Positions 5,406 to 5,903 of a stretch of 5,903 bases of DNA are shown one piece after another. The notes below the pieces were generated by a model. That model was not told where the DNA came from and did not search any database. It worked only from the letters and a program-made list of their open reading frames with translations. The translations under genes were made by a program, and so were the position numbers. The stretch lies in NCBI GenBank assembly GCA_030830945.1, contig JAURLY010000201.1, forward strand, positions 1 to 5,903. The letters run 5' to 3'. Source of the DNA: Gammaproteobacteria bacterium. GTDB lineage: Bacteria > Pseudomonadota > Gammaproteobacteria > Pseudomonadales > GM7GCV1. Numbering within the stretch: the stretch's first letter is position 1; every line of letters begins with the position of its first letter.

Positions 5406-5903
5406 CTATACTCCATACCGCATAAAGGAGTAATTACCTTTTCGTTGAAAAAGATAGAGACCGATTAAGACCAATAAAGAGAACGTTACCATCAAGGCAG
5501 ACAAACTGTGAGCTTGTGCGTAATCCAGGGCTTCCACATGATCATAAATCTGCACAGAAACCACTCGGGTTTCACCCGGGATATTGCCACCTATCATTAG
5601 CACGACACCAAATTCGCCTACTGTATGGGCAAAACCGAGTATAGCTGCTGTCACAAATCCAGGTCGTGTAATTGGAAGAACAACCGTAAAAAACCGATCA
5701 AGCGGACTCGCTCCCAACGTGGCTGCGACTTCCAGCGGACGATCATCCAGTGCCTCCATTGCATTTTGAATTGGCTGTATGACAAACGGCATGGAATAGA
5801 TAACGGACGCCACAACCAGCCCCCAAAAAGTGAAAGGCAGAGTACCTAAACCCAATGTCTGGGTAAGCTGGCCTAACCAGCCATTGGGGCTAAATGCCAT
5901 GAG
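5406..5903 (-). CDS. modB: Molybdate ABC transporter permease ModB, N-terminus outside the window
   Basis: The last 165 or so residues of an inner-membrane permease (E. coli ModB has about 229); the frame stays open to the window edge, so the true start lies beyond 5903. Membrane segments are visible at about 23-45, 80-104 and 133-152, counted from the Met at 5900. Between the first two lies the EAA loop that docks on ModC: EVAATLGASPLDRF (57-70) with the later LP at 75-76. The stretch GEFGVVLMIGGNIPGETR (95-112) is typical of ModB and separates it from the sulfate permeases CysT/CysW. The short positively charged tail ends two bases before modC. modA would be expected further upstream on this strand, outside the window. 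Confidence 0.95.
   Translation of the reverse strand, partial: LMAFSPNGWLGQLTQTLGLGTLPFTFWGLVVASVIYSMPFVIQPIQNAMEALDDRPLEVAATLGASPLDRFFTVVLPITRPGFVTAAILGFAHTVGEFGVVLMIGGNIPGETRVVSVQIYDHVEALDYAQAHSLSALMVTFSLLVLIGLYLFQRKGNYSFMRYGV

Noticed and set aside
1..5903. CRISPR arrays, tRNA or rRNA genes, insertion sequences or phage genes
   Set aside because: No spaced direct repeats, cloverleaf-like segment, transposase motif or terminal inverted repeats were seen on either strand, including at the 4313 breakpoint.

Overview
The window looks like a piece of a Gram-negative bacterial chromosome, probably a (marine-type) gammaproteobacterium. This is inferred from the Tat and Sec signal peptides, the ModB/ModC style and the moderate base composition; no rRNA or marker gene proves it. 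Almost all genes lie on the minus strand. There are two blocks, joined at a broken gene.

Block 1 (1-3670, minus strand) is a tight five-gene operon. In order of transcription it holds a Tat-exported ThuA-like protein (2870-3670), a small Sec-exported protein of unknown function (2327-2821), a second Tat-exported ThuA-like paralogue (1510-2313), a MOSC-domain gene interrupted by a one-base frameshift (1037-1497), and a mandelate racemase / galactonate-dehydratase-like member of the enolase superfamily with its own Tat signal (1-1022, cut by the window edge). Gaps between genes are 48, 13, 12 and 14 bases. Four of the five starts are preceded by the same GGGGA-type ribosome binding site. Four of the five products appear to be exported, three of them folded through Tat. 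The simplest reading is an uncharacterised periplasmic route acting on a carbohydrate or sugar acid; the substrate cannot be read from the sequence.

A 205-base AT-rich intergenic region (3671-3875) separates the operon from a divergent gene. It contains several short perfect inverted repeats that look like operator sites. The divergent gene (3876-4316, plus strand) encodes the first half of a secreted alpha/beta hydrolase. It stops directly after the GHSMGG nucleophile elbow, so the acid and His of the catalytic triad are missing.

Block 2 (4318-5903, minus strand) begins one base beyond that stop. It is the end of a molybdate ABC transporter operon: modB (permease, partial at the window edge) followed after two bases by modC (ATPase with a C-terminal molybdate-binding Mop domain). 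The lack of any spacer or clear terminator between the half-hydrolase and modC marks a breakpoint, either a real deletion or rearrangement, or an assembly join. The MOSC gene in block 1 and modBC in block 2 share a molybdenum theme, but because of the breakpoint their closeness should not be taken as a functional link without checking.
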